Below the pieces are notes generated by a model. The model was not told the DNA's origin and did not search any database. It saw only the letters and a program-made list of their open reading frames with translations. 19,341 nucleotides of DNA from Actinomycetota bacterium (GTDB lineage: Bacteria > Actinomycetota > Aquicultoria > Aquicultorales > Aquicultoraceae), in contig JASEIR010000011.1 in NCBI GenBank assembly GCA_030017355.1, positions 7,270 through 26,610 on the forward strand. Reading direction: 5' to 3'. The translations under genes were made by a program, and so were the position numbers. Below, piece by piece: positions 1-6,622 of this stretch. Numbering within the stretch: position 1 is the stretch's first letter; each line of letters begins with the position of its first letter.

Positions 1-66
1 AAAGATGCCGGTCGCGTACCAGTACAAAGAGATACTTTATATAATGTTATTAGGATATATCAGTAA
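1..66 (+). CDS. mqnE: C-terminal end of probable aminofutalosine synthase MqnE (partial)
   Basis: The window opens in a reading frame of 21 codons ending at TAA 64-66. It carries the residues AGRVPVQRDTLYNVI. This tail matches the pattern of the C-terminus of the MqnC encoded here (AGKRPARRNTTYEVI), and MqnE and MqnC are related radical-SAM enzymes that share this ending. MqnE joins 3-[(1-carboxyvinyl)oxy]benzoate to S-adenosylmethionine to make aminofutalosine. Placement just before mqnA supports the call. Only the tail is visible, so the radical-SAM cluster motif cannot be checked and a second MqnC-like paralogue is not excluded. Confidence 0.65.
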   Translation, partial: KDAGRVPVQRDTLYNVIRIYQ

Positions 67-84
67 AATCAGGAGGAATGTAAA

Positions 85-936
85 TTGCTTAGACCAAGGG
101 TTGGCCACATACAATTTATAAACTGCCTTCCTCTCTATTATGGGCTTGTATATAACAATGTTCTTCTAGATATCGATCTTGTGAAAGGGACGCCAACCGA
201 GCTAAATAAGTTGTTGTTGGAAGGAAAGCTTGATATAAGCCCAATATCGTCAATTGAATATTGTAGAAACTATAAAGATTTAATTCTTTTGCCAAATCTC
301 GCAGTTGCAGCAGATGGTGAAGTACAAAGCATACTCTTTGTAAGCAAAGTTCCAGTTGAAAAACTAGATGGGCATACCATTGCGCTTACCAATACTTCAG
401 CAACGTCGCAAGCACTTCTTAGAATAATCCTGCGTGATAAGTACAAAATATCGCCCAGATACTTTGTCTGTCCTCCAGACCTTGCCAAGATGCTCATGGA
501 AGCAGACGGAGCACTTCTTATTGGTGATGATGCTCTCCGTGTTCTGTACAATCCACCAACCAACCTACATATTTACGATTTGGGCAGGGAATGGAAAGAA
601 CTAACTGGAAGACGCATGGTTTTTGCAGTTTGGGCAGCCAGGCGCATCTTTGCTGCTGAAAACCCTGACTTGGTCAAAGAAGTGTACTATGCGTTCATGA
701 AATCAATGCAATACAGCATCGAGAAAGTGGACGAAATTGCGCAAGCAGCTTCAAGATGGGAGGTCTTTGACGCTTGCTTTATGAAAGATTATTTTATGAG
801 TCTCAGGTTTGATCTTGATTCATTCTACCAGGAAGATTTATTAGCATATGCAACAAGAGCATATGAGCTTGGTTTTATTCCTGAGATCCCCTGGCTTGAT
901 TTTGTGGAGGTTCAACAAGCAAGTGTTATTAAATGA
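85..936 (+). CDS. mqnA: Chorismate dehydratase MqnA
   Basis: First dedicated enzyme of the futalosine route to menaquinone: it removes water from chorismate to give 3-[(1-carboxyvinyl)oxy]benzoate in the cytoplasm. The 283-residue product has the family's normal length and periplasmic-binding-protein-like fold signature. Family motifs are visible: GHIQFINCLPLYYG near residues 7-20, ISPISSIEY at 51-59, ADGEVQSI at 76-83 and GRRMVFAVWAARR near 190. The start is TTG at 85, chosen because AGGAGG (71-76) lies 8 bases upstream and the family begins just here (RVGHIQFIN). It begins 18 bases after the mqnE tail and overlaps the mqnC start, so the genes are probably translated from one message. Confidence 0.93.
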   Translation: MLRPRVGHIQFINCLPLYYGLVYNNVLLDIDLVKGTPTELNKLLLEGKLDISPISSIEYCRNYKDLILLPNLAVAADGEVQSILFVSKVPVEKLDGHTIALTNTSATSQALLRIILRDKYKISPRYFVCPPDLAKMLMEADGALLIGDDALRVLYNPPTNLHIYDLGREWKELTGRRMVFAVWAARRIFAAENPDLVKEVYYAFMKSMQYSIEKVDEIAQAASRWEVFDACFMKDYFMSLRFDLDSFYQEDLLAYATRAYELGFIPEIPWLDFVEVQQASVIK

Positions 937-1990
937 GAGATTAATTCTGCAAGAGGTACTTGACGGCCGTCGCTTGACCGAGGATGAAGCAATTTTTCTT
1001 CTAAAAAAAGGTGATTTGCTTGCGGTTGGTTCAGCTGCTGATATTGTAAGGGAGCGTCTTTTTAAAGATACAGTAACATTTATAATCGATCGAAACATTA
1101 ACTATACAAACATTTGCACAAGTAAATGTCATTTTTGTGCATTCTATCGTGATAAAAACGACCCTGATGCATACCTCTTAAGCAAGGAACAAATATTTAA
1201 AAAAATCGAGGAGACTTTAGAACTAGAGGGCACGCAAATCATGATGCAAGGGGGCCTTCATCCTGACCTTAAGATAGATTATTTTGAAGACCTTCTAAGA
1301 AGTATAAAAGAGCGGTATCCAATTGTTATTCACTCATTTGGTGCGCCTGAGGTTGCATATATCGCCGACATTTCAAAAATAAGCATCGATGAAACTCTAA
1401 GAAGACTAAGGGATGCGGGTTTGGATTCGCTGCCAGGAGCAGGAGCTGAGATACTTGTTGATCGCTATCGAGAGTTTGTCAGCCCTAACAAGGTATCGGC
1501 TGCCCGTTGGCTTGAAGTTATGGAAAAGGCGCATAAGCATGGTATTGAAAGTACAGCTACAATGATGATGGGCGGCCCAGAAAGCGTGCAAGATAGAGTT
1601 GAGCACATGAGTAAGATAAGGCAGTTACAGGACAAAACTGGTGGGTTTAGGGCATTTATTGCCTGGACCTACCAACCCGGCAATACGAAACTTGGTGGCC
1701 AAAAAATCTCCTCCAGAGAGTATCTAAAAACCTTGGCTGTTGCAAGGCTATTTTTTGACAATATCAAGCACATCCAAGGTTCCTGGGTTACCCAAGGGAA
1801 AGAGATAGGTCAATTAAGTCTATCTTTTGGTGCCGATGATCTAGGGAGCATAATGATAGAGGAAAATGTAGTTCGGGCAACCGGTGTTTCATATGCCATG
1901 TCTAAAGATGAGATGATAAGGCTTATAAGGGAGGCTGGTAAACGTCCGGCTAGACGAAACACCACCTATGAGGTTATAGAGGAATTTTAA
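923..1990 (+). CDS. mqnC: Cyclic dehypoxanthinyl futalosine synthase MqnC (radical SAM)
   Basis: Radical-SAM enzyme that cyclises dehypoxanthine futalosine in menaquinone biosynthesis. The CxxxCxxC cluster motif is explicit (C-TSK-C-HF-C, residues 65, 69 and 72 from the chosen start), within the family string DRNINYTNIC. The Gly-rich segment TQIMMQGGLHP and the ending AGKRPARRNTTY are also typical. The frame is open back to an ATG at 848, but that would add 25 residues unlike the family. GTG at 923 gives 355 residues and puts GGAGG (906-910) 12 bases upstream, a somewhat long spacing. With this start the gene overlaps the end of mqnA by 14 bases. TTG 902 is a less likely alternative. Confidence 0.93.
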   Translation: MLLNERLILQEVLDGRRLTEDEAIFLLKKGDLLAVGSAADIVRERLFKDTVTFIIDRNINYTNICTSKCHFCAFYRDKNDPDAYLLSKEQIFKKIEETLELEGTQIMMQGGLHPDLKIDYFEDLLRSIKERYPIVIHSFGAPEVAYIADISKISIDETLRRLRDAGLDSLPGAGAEILVDRYREFVSPNKVSAARWLEVMEKAHKHGIESTATMMMGGPESVQDRVEHMSKIRQLQDKTGGFRAFIAWTYQPGNTKLGGQKISSREYLKTLAVARLFFDNIKHIQGSWVTQGKEIGQLSLSFGADDLGSIMIEENVVRATGVSYAMSKDEMIRLIREAGKRPARRNTTYEVIEEF

Positions 1991-2016
1991 AAAGGTGAAT
2001 GGGTGAGTAGGTGAAC
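1991..2016 (+). repeat. Three tandem octamers
   Basis: Immediately after the mqnC stop, three in-phase octamers AGGTGAAT, GGGTGAGT and AGGTGAAC occupy 1993-2016, running directly into the GC-rich dispersed repeat. No function is evident. They contain Shine-Dalgarno-like GGTGA cores but no start codon leads into a usable reading frame. Confidence 0.6.
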
Positions 2017-2031
2017 GACTGTCGGCGGTCG
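2016..2031 (-). repeat. GC-rich dispersed palindromic repeat, copy 1
   Basis: The 16 bases read CGACTGTCGGCGGTCG on the plus strand. Its reverse complement matches the element at 6668-6686 except for a 3-base deletion and one substitution. Both copies lie between genes, in opposite orientation, and both stand out by high G+C content. This looks like a small dispersed repeat of the REP type. Two copies in one window are suggestive only. Confidence 0.5.
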
Positions 2032-2101
2032 TATATCCCACAAATAAGGCAACTACAATTACTAATGCTATTGACCAATAGATGGCTGGAGGAGCTAGAG
2101 A

Positions 2102-2929
2102 ATGCCTAGGAAGTTTCCATCTGCAAAATATGCCATAATCGGTGGCTCGAGTACATTTTCAATAAAGTTTCCAGAATCACTTCGCGAGGCTGATGTGGAG
2201 GTTATCGAGGAGGGAATGCTCTTTGCAACTCCCTTTGGTGAGAGCCCACCTTTTAAATTGTTTAAGGTTGGCGATAAGTCGGTTCTAACTTGTAAGATGC
2301 ATGGATGGCGAGCAGGCGTAAGCAGGGCTGATGCTTCAAGACAAATATTTTGGGTGTTTCGGGAAGCTGGCGTTCGAAACATTCTTGTTGAGGGTGGGGT
2401 GGGAGCAGTTAATCATCTGCTAAATCCGCGCGATATTATTATTCCCACCGATTATATAGACAACTCCATGCGGAAAGACGTGAGCCTTGGCTCTGATTAC
2501 CTACTTATAATGAGAAAGGCTATTTGTCCAAATTTGCATGCGAAACTTCTGCAAGCAGCACATAAGCTAACATCATACAGGGTTTTTGAGCGGGGAATCT
2601 ATGCCAATACCGACGGCCGTCATTTTGAGAGTCCAGCCGAAGTATCTGTTCTAAGGCAGTGGGGGGCAGATGTTGTTGGCCAAAGTATTTGCCCAGAGGT
2701 CTATCTGGCAAGAGAAATTGGTGCATGCTATGCAGGAATCTATCTTGTTGTAAACTATGCTGAAGGAATTGTCAAAGATTGGGAGCATGGCGAGCTTTCA
2801 TCAATTTTTTACGGCGAGTCTGAGACGATTGGGCATCTTCTAATCGAGGCTTTAAGGAATACAGGAGATAACATAGCTTGCGAATGCTCCGATCTAAGAA
2901 AACCAACACTTCTTAAAGAGGAACAGTAA
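2102..2929 (+). CDS. MTAP/PNP-family nucleoside-cleaving enzyme, candidate futalosine hydrolase substitute
   Basis: A 275-residue protein of the purine nucleoside phosphorylase/5'-methylthioadenosine phosphorylase fold. It shows AIIGGSSTFS at 11-20, TPFGESPPF at 43-51, DGRHFESPAE at 171-180 and GADVVGQSICPEVYLARE at 188-205. Compared from memory with human MTAP, the phosphate-site Arg60-His61 pair aligns with Met66-His67. Thr93 aligns with Gly98. The base-binding Asp220 aligns with Asn218, the residue type used for 6-oxopurines. Between mqnC and a deaminase gene it most plausibly removes hypoxanthine from futalosine, replacing MqnB. Ordinary MTA phosphorolysis remains possible. The start ATG 2102 has GGAGG (2088-2092) 9 bases upstream. 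The gene ends one base before the next start. Confidence 0.8.
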   Translation: MPRKFPSAKYAIIGGSSTFSIKFPESLREADVEVIEEGMLFATPFGESPPFKLFKVGDKSVLTCKMHGWRAGVSRADASRQIFWVFREAGVRNILVEGGVGAVNHLLNPRDIIIPTDYIDNSMRKDVSLGSDYLLIMRKAICPNLHAKLLQAAHKLTSYRVFERGIYANTDGRHFESPAEVSVLRQWGADVVGQSICPEVYLAREIGACYAGIYLVVNYAEGIVKDWEHGELSSIFYGESETIGHLLIEALRNTGDNIACECSDLRKPTLLKEEQ

Positions 2930-4219
2930 ATGATTTATGCTGCTGATTTTATCCTACCAATCACTAGTTCCCCTATTAAAAATGGCGCTGTTTTTGTAAA
3001 AGAAGGCCATATTATGGCCATTGGTGAGGCAAGTAGTTTAACCGCAAGCTACCCAGATGAAGAGGTGCATAATTTCAAGAAGTCTATTCTTATGCCAGGG
3101 CTAGTTAATCTTCATAGCCATTTAGAGTGCTCGTCTTTTGGTTTCTTAGCAAAGCCAGCGCCGTTTTCAGATTGGCTAAAAGAGATGATTAAGGCAGGTT
3201 ATGCAATGGGTAAGGATGATTGGCTGCAAGCTGCTCGGCAAGGAATAAAAAAGTCCCTTGCGGCGGGCATGACGTGTATTGCTGATATAACACGTACTGG
3301 CGCTGGACTGCATGCAATAACTGAGATAAATATGCCAGCGCTAGCATATCTCGAAGTAGTTGCTGTTGATGATAAGAATCTCTTAGATGCAGTTGCTGAT
3401 TTATTGGAAAAAGTAAAAGGTTTTTGGGCTATTACAACCACTAGCGAACTTAAGCTTGGCATATCACCCCATTCACCGTACTCCCTGTCTTCATCTGCAC
3501 TTAATGCCTTATCTGAAATATCTTCAGAATATGAGCTGCCAATAACCATCCATCTTGCGGAGAGCAAAGCCGAGGTTGATCTTATCAGTAAAGGCGATGG
3601 TCAGCTGGCTGATTTAGTGCAGGGGAGGCTGGATTTGGATGTCATAAAGCAGGGTGGGTCGGGCAAGAGCCCTGCGTTTTTTTTGGATAGCTTTGGTTTG
3701 ATTAGAAATTCCCTAATAGCGGCTCATGGCGTGTGGTTAAATGAGAATGATATCGAACTATTGAAGAGAAGAGGTTCCTCGGTCGTACTGTGCCCAACGT
3801 CTAATGAGCTTTTAAGGGTTGGTGAAGCACCAGTTGCCAAGTTTATCCAGCAGGGGTTAAAGGTTGGTATAGGCACGGATAGCTTGGCAAGCAATCCAGA
3901 GTACGATCTATTTGCCGAAATTAGAAAGGTGCGAAGTATTTTCTCCAAACAGTCTGCTATGGAAAAGTCGGCTTTAAAAGAGGATGAAGTTGACCTGTCA
4001 TCCAAAAGGCTTATTGAGATGATAACAATTGATGCTGCTACAATTCTTGGATTTAGTGATAGGTTAGGAAGTATCGAGCCTGGAAAGCGGGCTGATTTGG
4101 TTGTTATAGACTTCAGCAGCACCTCATTTACTAACCCTTATGATTTCCTCGTTGAAAGCGCTTCAAAGTCAATGATTTCTCATACCATTTTGGGCGGGGA
4201 GATTGTTTATTATCGCTGA
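2930..4219 (+). CDS. mqnX: Amidohydrolase (COG0402 type), probable aminofutalosine deaminase
   Basis: A 429-residue metal-dependent deaminase of the TrzN/SAH-deaminase group. Metal and catalytic motifs are all present: HSH at residues 62-64, ITIHLAES in the middle, AAHGVW further on and GTDSLAS near residue 315. The C-terminal IEPGKRADLVVID is typical of cytosine-deaminase-like amidohydrolases. Its ATG directly abuts the upstream TAA, so the pair is translationally linked. Within a menaquinone operon the likely reaction is 6-amino-6-deoxyfutalosine to futalosine plus ammonia, as known for the MqnX branch. The family also deaminates S-adenosylhomocysteine and methylthioadenosine, so the substrate is inferred from context. 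Confidence 0.85.
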   Translation: MIYAADFILPITSSPIKNGAVFVKEGHIMAIGEASSLTASYPDEEVHNFKKSILMPGLVNLHSHLECSSFGFLAKPAPFSDWLKEMIKAGYAMGKDDWLQAARQGIKKSLAAGMTCIADITRTGAGLHAITEINMPALAYLEVVAVDDKNLLDAVADLLEKVKGFWAITTTSELKLGISPHSPYSLSSSALNALSEISSEYELPITIHLAESKAEVDLISKGDGQLADLVQGRLDLDVIKQGGSGKSPAFFLDSFGLIRNSLIAAHGVWLNENDIELLKRRGSSVVLCPTSNELLRVGEAPVAKFIQQGLKVGIGTDSLASNPEYDLFAEIRKVRSIFSKQSAMEKSALKEDEVDLSSKRLIEMITIDAATILGFSDRLGSIEPGKRADLVVIDFSSTSFTNPYDFLVESASKSMISHTILGGEIVYYR

Positions 4220-4238
4220 TGTTTCTCAAAATTTAAAA

Positions 4239-4270
4239 CAGGGTAGAAACACCACACTACCTGGCTTTTT
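4239..4270 (+). terminator. Possible Rho-independent terminator after the menaquinone operon
   Basis: CAGGGTA (4239-4245) can pair with TACCTG (4258-4263) with one bulged G. The hairpin is followed by GC and five T residues (4266-4270). The stem is short and the loop 12 bases, so termination may be partial. It lies 20 bases after the amidohydrolase stop and before the BON gene ribosome site. Confidence 0.4.
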
Positions 4271-4294
4271 AGTAAATAAGGAGGTTGCGAGAAG

Positions 4295-5002
4295 ATGGCT
4301 ATGGCAAGTATCGTAGACGATGTCAAGCGATCGCTTGCATCGGATACGCGTATCGATGAGTCGCTAATTGAGGTAAGGTCAGAAGAACCGGGTGTTATCA
4401 TTCTTGAGGGGCAGGTTGATACCTATAACGAGAAACTAGTAGCTGATGAAATTGCTGGTAGGATACGCGGTGTTAAAGATGTCATCAACAATATCAGTGT
4501 TGTTCCACCTGTCGCAAGAAGCGATGAGGAAATAACGGAAGCTGTAAGAAAGAATCTCGAGCTAGATGTGTGGGTCGATGAAACAAAAATAAGTGTTGAA
4601 ACAATTGATGGCGTTGTATTTTTAAGAGGGGCGGTTGGTGAGATTGCTGGAACTCAAAAAGCAGTACCGGTTAGTTCAAGAATAGAGAAACAAGAAGCTG
4701 AAAATGACGCGCGGTGGGTGGCTGGTGTTGTTGATGTTGTTAATCATCTTATGGTAAAGCCAGAGATGAAAATTGCAGATGCTGAAATTGCTCGTGATGT
4801 AAGAGCTGCTTTAATAAAAAATACAAGGCTTGATCTAACTGAGGCAAATGTAGATGTAACAGATGGCGTTGTAACCTTAACAGGAGAAGTTCCTAACTAC
4901 ACGCAAAAAAGGATTGCTGAGTTTGTTGCATTTTCTGTTCCTGGCGTGGTTGATGTTATAAACGAGCTATATGTCCATGGTGTTCGAAGACCTGCTGCAT
5001 AG
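4295..5002 (+). CDS. Triple BON-domain protein
   Basis: A 235-residue protein made almost wholly of three BON domains, at about 7-71, 77-156 and 160-230. Each shows the pattern of charged helix, then GVVxLxGxV, then GVxDVxNxLxV (for example GVVFLRGAVGEI and GVVDVINELYV). The second repeat carries an insertion of about 15 residues with many Glu and Lys. BON domains bind membranes or other hydrophobic ligands, and OsmY-like proteins are osmotically induced. Unlike OsmY, no signal peptide is visible, so it probably acts in the cytoplasm or at the inner face of the membrane. The ATG at 4295 follows AAGGAGG (4278-4284) by 10 bases; ATG 4301 is an alternative. Its role beside the redox genes is unknown. 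Confidence 0.85.
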   Translation: MAMASIVDDVKRSLASDTRIDESLIEVRSEEPGVIILEGQVDTYNEKLVADEIAGRIRGVKDVINNISVVPPVARSDEEITEAVRKNLELDVWVDETKISVETIDGVVFLRGAVGEIAGTQKAVPVSSRIEKQEAENDARWVAGVVDVVNHLMVKPEMKIADAEIARDVRAALIKNTRLDLTEANVDVTDGVVTLTGEVPNYTQKRIAEFVAFSVPGVVDVINELYVHGVRRPAA

Positions 5003-5099
5003 AGACCAGAAACAAGAGACTAGAAACTAGAAACTAGAAACTAGAAACCAGAGACCAGAGACCAGAACAAGAAGCTAGAAACAAGAATTGAGGGTCTAG
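5003..5099 (+). repeat. Heptamer tandem array, consensus ARACYAG
   Basis: Directly after the BON stop the sequence breaks into heptamers: AGACCAG, AAACAAG, AGACTAG, AAACTAG three times, AAACCAG, then AGACCAG twice. That is nine units in perfect phase (5003-5065). A 6-base unit and then AAGCTAG, AAACAAG and decayed units to about 5099 follow. It is A/G-rich on this strand with a stop-containing period, so it is not coding. Complementary heptamers lie at 5118-5168. Confidence 0.85.
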
Positions 5100-5117
5100 A
5101 GAGTGGGATTGATTAAT

Positions 5118-5168
5118 CTGGTTTCCGGTGAGGGCCATAGGCCCGATCTGATATCTGGTATCTGGAAT
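5118..5168 (+). repeat. Complementary heptamers and a perfect inner hairpin
   Basis: CTGGTTT (5118-5124) and three in-phase units CTGATAT, CTGGTAT and CTGGAAT (5148-5168) are the reverse-complement form of the upstream array consensus. The last unit ends one base before the GGAGG of the glutaredoxin gene. Between them GGGCC (5132-5136) pairs with GGCCC (5140-5144) around the loop ATA. The two arms could fold into a long imperfect stem upstream of the glutaredoxin start. Confidence 0.6.
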
Positions 5169-5178
5169 GGAGGTTTAA

Positions 5179-5415
5179 ATGGCACGTGTGGTAAAGATTT
5201 ATACGACTCCGACCTGTGCGTATTGTTCGCTTCTCAAGGATTTTCTTGATAATATAGGTGTTGAATATGAGGAAATTGATTTAGCGGCAAACCCGGCTAG
5301 AGTAAGCGAACTTGTAGAAATATCTGGCCAGCTCGGCGTCCCGGTTACGGTTGTCGATAATCAAGTAATTATAGGTTATGACCGCGGGCGTTTAGAGTCG
5401 GCTCTGGCTGTATGA
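5179..5415 (+). CDS. Glutaredoxin/NrdH-like small thiol-disulfide protein
   Basis: A 78-residue thioredoxin-fold protein with a CAYC active site at residues 13-16, the cis-proline segment GVPVT at 53-57 and the end GYDRGRLESAL typical of the YruB/NrdH-like glutaredoxins. It is cytoplasmic, with no signal. The ATG at 5179 sits 5 bases after GGAGG (5169-5173). The thioredoxin-reductase-like gene begins 46 bases downstream, and such pairs usually form an electron chain from flavoprotein to glutaredoxin to protein targets. Which proteins it reduces cannot be told here; ribonucleotide reductase is one possibility. Confidence 0.9.
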   Translation: MARVVKIYTTPTCAYCSLLKDFLDNIGVEYEEIDLAANPARVSELVEISGQLGVPVTVVDNQVIIGYDRGRLESALAV

Positions 5416-5461
5416 TAAGCATAGAAGCATATAATAATGGGGATTTAACGGAGGGTTTATT

Positions 5462-6373
5462 TTGCGTGAGCTAATTATTATAGGCGCTGGCCCGGCTGGG
5501 ATGACAGCCGCTGTTTACGCGGCAAGAAAGAAAATAGACACCCTTATGCTTACAGGGAATATCGGAGGCATGGCATCATTAAGCGCTGGAATAGAAAACT
5601 ATATGGGCTATAGCCTAATTTCGGGGCCAGAGCTTATGTCTAAATTTGAGGAGCAGGTGGAAGAATTTGGCATACCCATAGAATACAAGACTGTGGAGAA
5701 AGTCGAAAGAGCTGATTCGCATTTTAATGTAGTTCTTGAAGATGGAGAAGTCATCAAGGCAAAGTGCGTAATTGTTGCATCCGGCAGGTCGCCACGCCGT
5801 CTTAACGTACCTGGTGAGAGAGAGTTTTTAGGTCGGGGTGTTACATATTGCGCTACTTGCGATGCGCCGCTTTTTGTAAAAATGGATGTAGCTGTCATTG
5901 GAGGTGGCAATGCGGCTCTTGGTGCGGTGCAGCAGTTGATAAAGATTGCCAGCAAAGTTTATATAGTTTCTATTGCCGATTGGAATGCCGACCCAATCAT
6001 TCAAGAGAAAATATTAAAAGCTGAGAATATCGAAATTTATAAAGGCTATGAAGTTACCTCAATCGAGGGAGAAAACTACGTGGAGAAAATTAGAATACGA
6101 GAAATAGAGACTAGGGAAGAGATTGAACTGCCGGTAAGAGGGGTTTTTATTGAAATTGGCTCAGAGCCAAATTCAAGTTTGGTTAAAGGCCTTGCTAAAC
6201 TTAATGAGCGGGGTGAGATTCTGGTTGATTGTAGCAACCGCACAAGCGTTGAAGGGCTATTTGCTGCAGGTGATGTAACAAGCGCTCCTGAAAAGCAAAT
6301 TATTGTTGCTGCAGGTGAAGGTGCAAAAGCAGCGCTATCTGCATACGATTATCTGATTAGATTGCCAAGTTAG
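5462..6373 (+). CDS. trxB: Thioredoxin-reductase-like flavoprotein
   Basis: A 303-residue FAD oxidoreductase of the TrxB family. The FAD-binding GAGPAG lies at 8-13, the redox site CATC at 130-133, a second dinucleotide motif GGGNAA at 147-152 and the C-terminal FAD motif GLFAAGDV near 265. The start is TTG 5462 behind GGAGGG, giving the family N-terminus RELIIIGAGPAG. Unusually, the HRRxxxR segment that holds the 2'-phosphate of NADPH is replaced by SIADWNADP (170-178), so the electron donor may be NADH or another carrier. It lies just downstream of the glutaredoxin and probably reduces it. The gene ends 15 bases before the convergent small membrane gene. Confidence 0.88.
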   Translation: MRELIIIGAGPAGMTAAVYAARKKIDTLMLTGNIGGMASLSAGIENYMGYSLISGPELMSKFEEQVEEFGIPIEYKTVEKVERADSHFNVVLEDGEVIKAKCVIVASGRSPRRLNVPGEREFLGRGVTYCATCDAPLFVKMDVAVIGGGNAALGAVQQLIKIASKVYIVSIADWNADPIIQEKILKAENIEIYKGYEVTSIEGENYVEKIRIREIETREEIELPVRGVFIEIGSEPNSSLVKGLAKLNERGEILVDCSNRTSVEGLFAAGDVTSAPEKQIIVAAGEGAKAALSAYDYLIRLPS

Positions 6374-6388
6374 AACTCTGGGGTGTTG

Positions 6389-6514
6389 TTATCGAGTGTA
6401 AATCAACACAAAGATGTAGAAGACAAGCGTAATAGTAGTAGCTATTATTAAACTTTTCCAAACGATGGGGTCTTCTTTTCTTACGAAGTTTCTTATTGCA
6501 TCAACTATGCGCAT
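6389..6514 (-). CDS. Small membrane protein, 41 residues
   Basis: A short gene on the minus strand. The ATG at 6514-6512 lies behind GGGGTGAT and the TAA at 6391-6389. The product begins MRIVDAIRNFVRKED, an amphipathic basic start, followed by a single membrane helix at about residues 21-39 (SLIIATTITLVFYIFVLIY) and a final Thr-Arg. The strong ribosome site, a consensus-like promoter at 6623-6650 and the clear topology argue for a real gene. I do not recognise the family. Small single-span proteins with a positive amphipathic head include secretion subunits (SecE-like), regulators and toxins; SecE shares the general shape, but none of its neighbours nusG, rplK or rpmG is here. Confidence 0.6.
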   Translation of the reverse strand: MRIVDAIRNFVRKEDPIVWKSLIIATTITLVFYIFVLIYTR

Positions 6515-6560
6515 TTAAATCACCCCTATAAAGAGTAAGATTTTTAATATTTTTAATCGC

Positions 6561-6588
6561 GGGCTTCTGACTAACGAGTCTGAAACCC
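6561..6588 (-). promoter_or_regulatory. Leader hairpin of the small membrane gene
   Basis: GGGCTTC (6561-6567) and GACT (6569-6572) oppose AGTC (6577-6580) and GAAACCC (6582-6588), with a single opposed T-T pair and a 4-base loop. In minus-strand RNA the only imperfect pair of the outer stem is a G-U wobble, whereas in plus-strand RNA it is a C-A mismatch. The fold therefore favours the transcript of the small gene. No T run follows on the minus strand, so it is not a simple terminator. Confidence 0.5.
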
Positions 6589-6622
6589 TATTCTAGTTTG
6601 TTCATCTATCGTTTCTGTGTTA

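Noticed and set aside
848..922. Longer N-terminus of MqnC from ATG 848
   Set aside because: The 25 extra residues do not resemble the family and lie wholly over the end of mqnA. GTG 923 has a ribosome site and fits the usual start.
963..975. GACGGCCGTC near 963 and 2612 as further copies of the GC-rich repeat
   Set aside because: Both are inside coding sequence for Asp-Gly-Arg and match only the palindromic core.
2018..2090. Additional short gene between mqnC and the MTAP-like gene
   Set aside because: There is no start with a ribosome site in a frame of useful length; the gap is repeat material.
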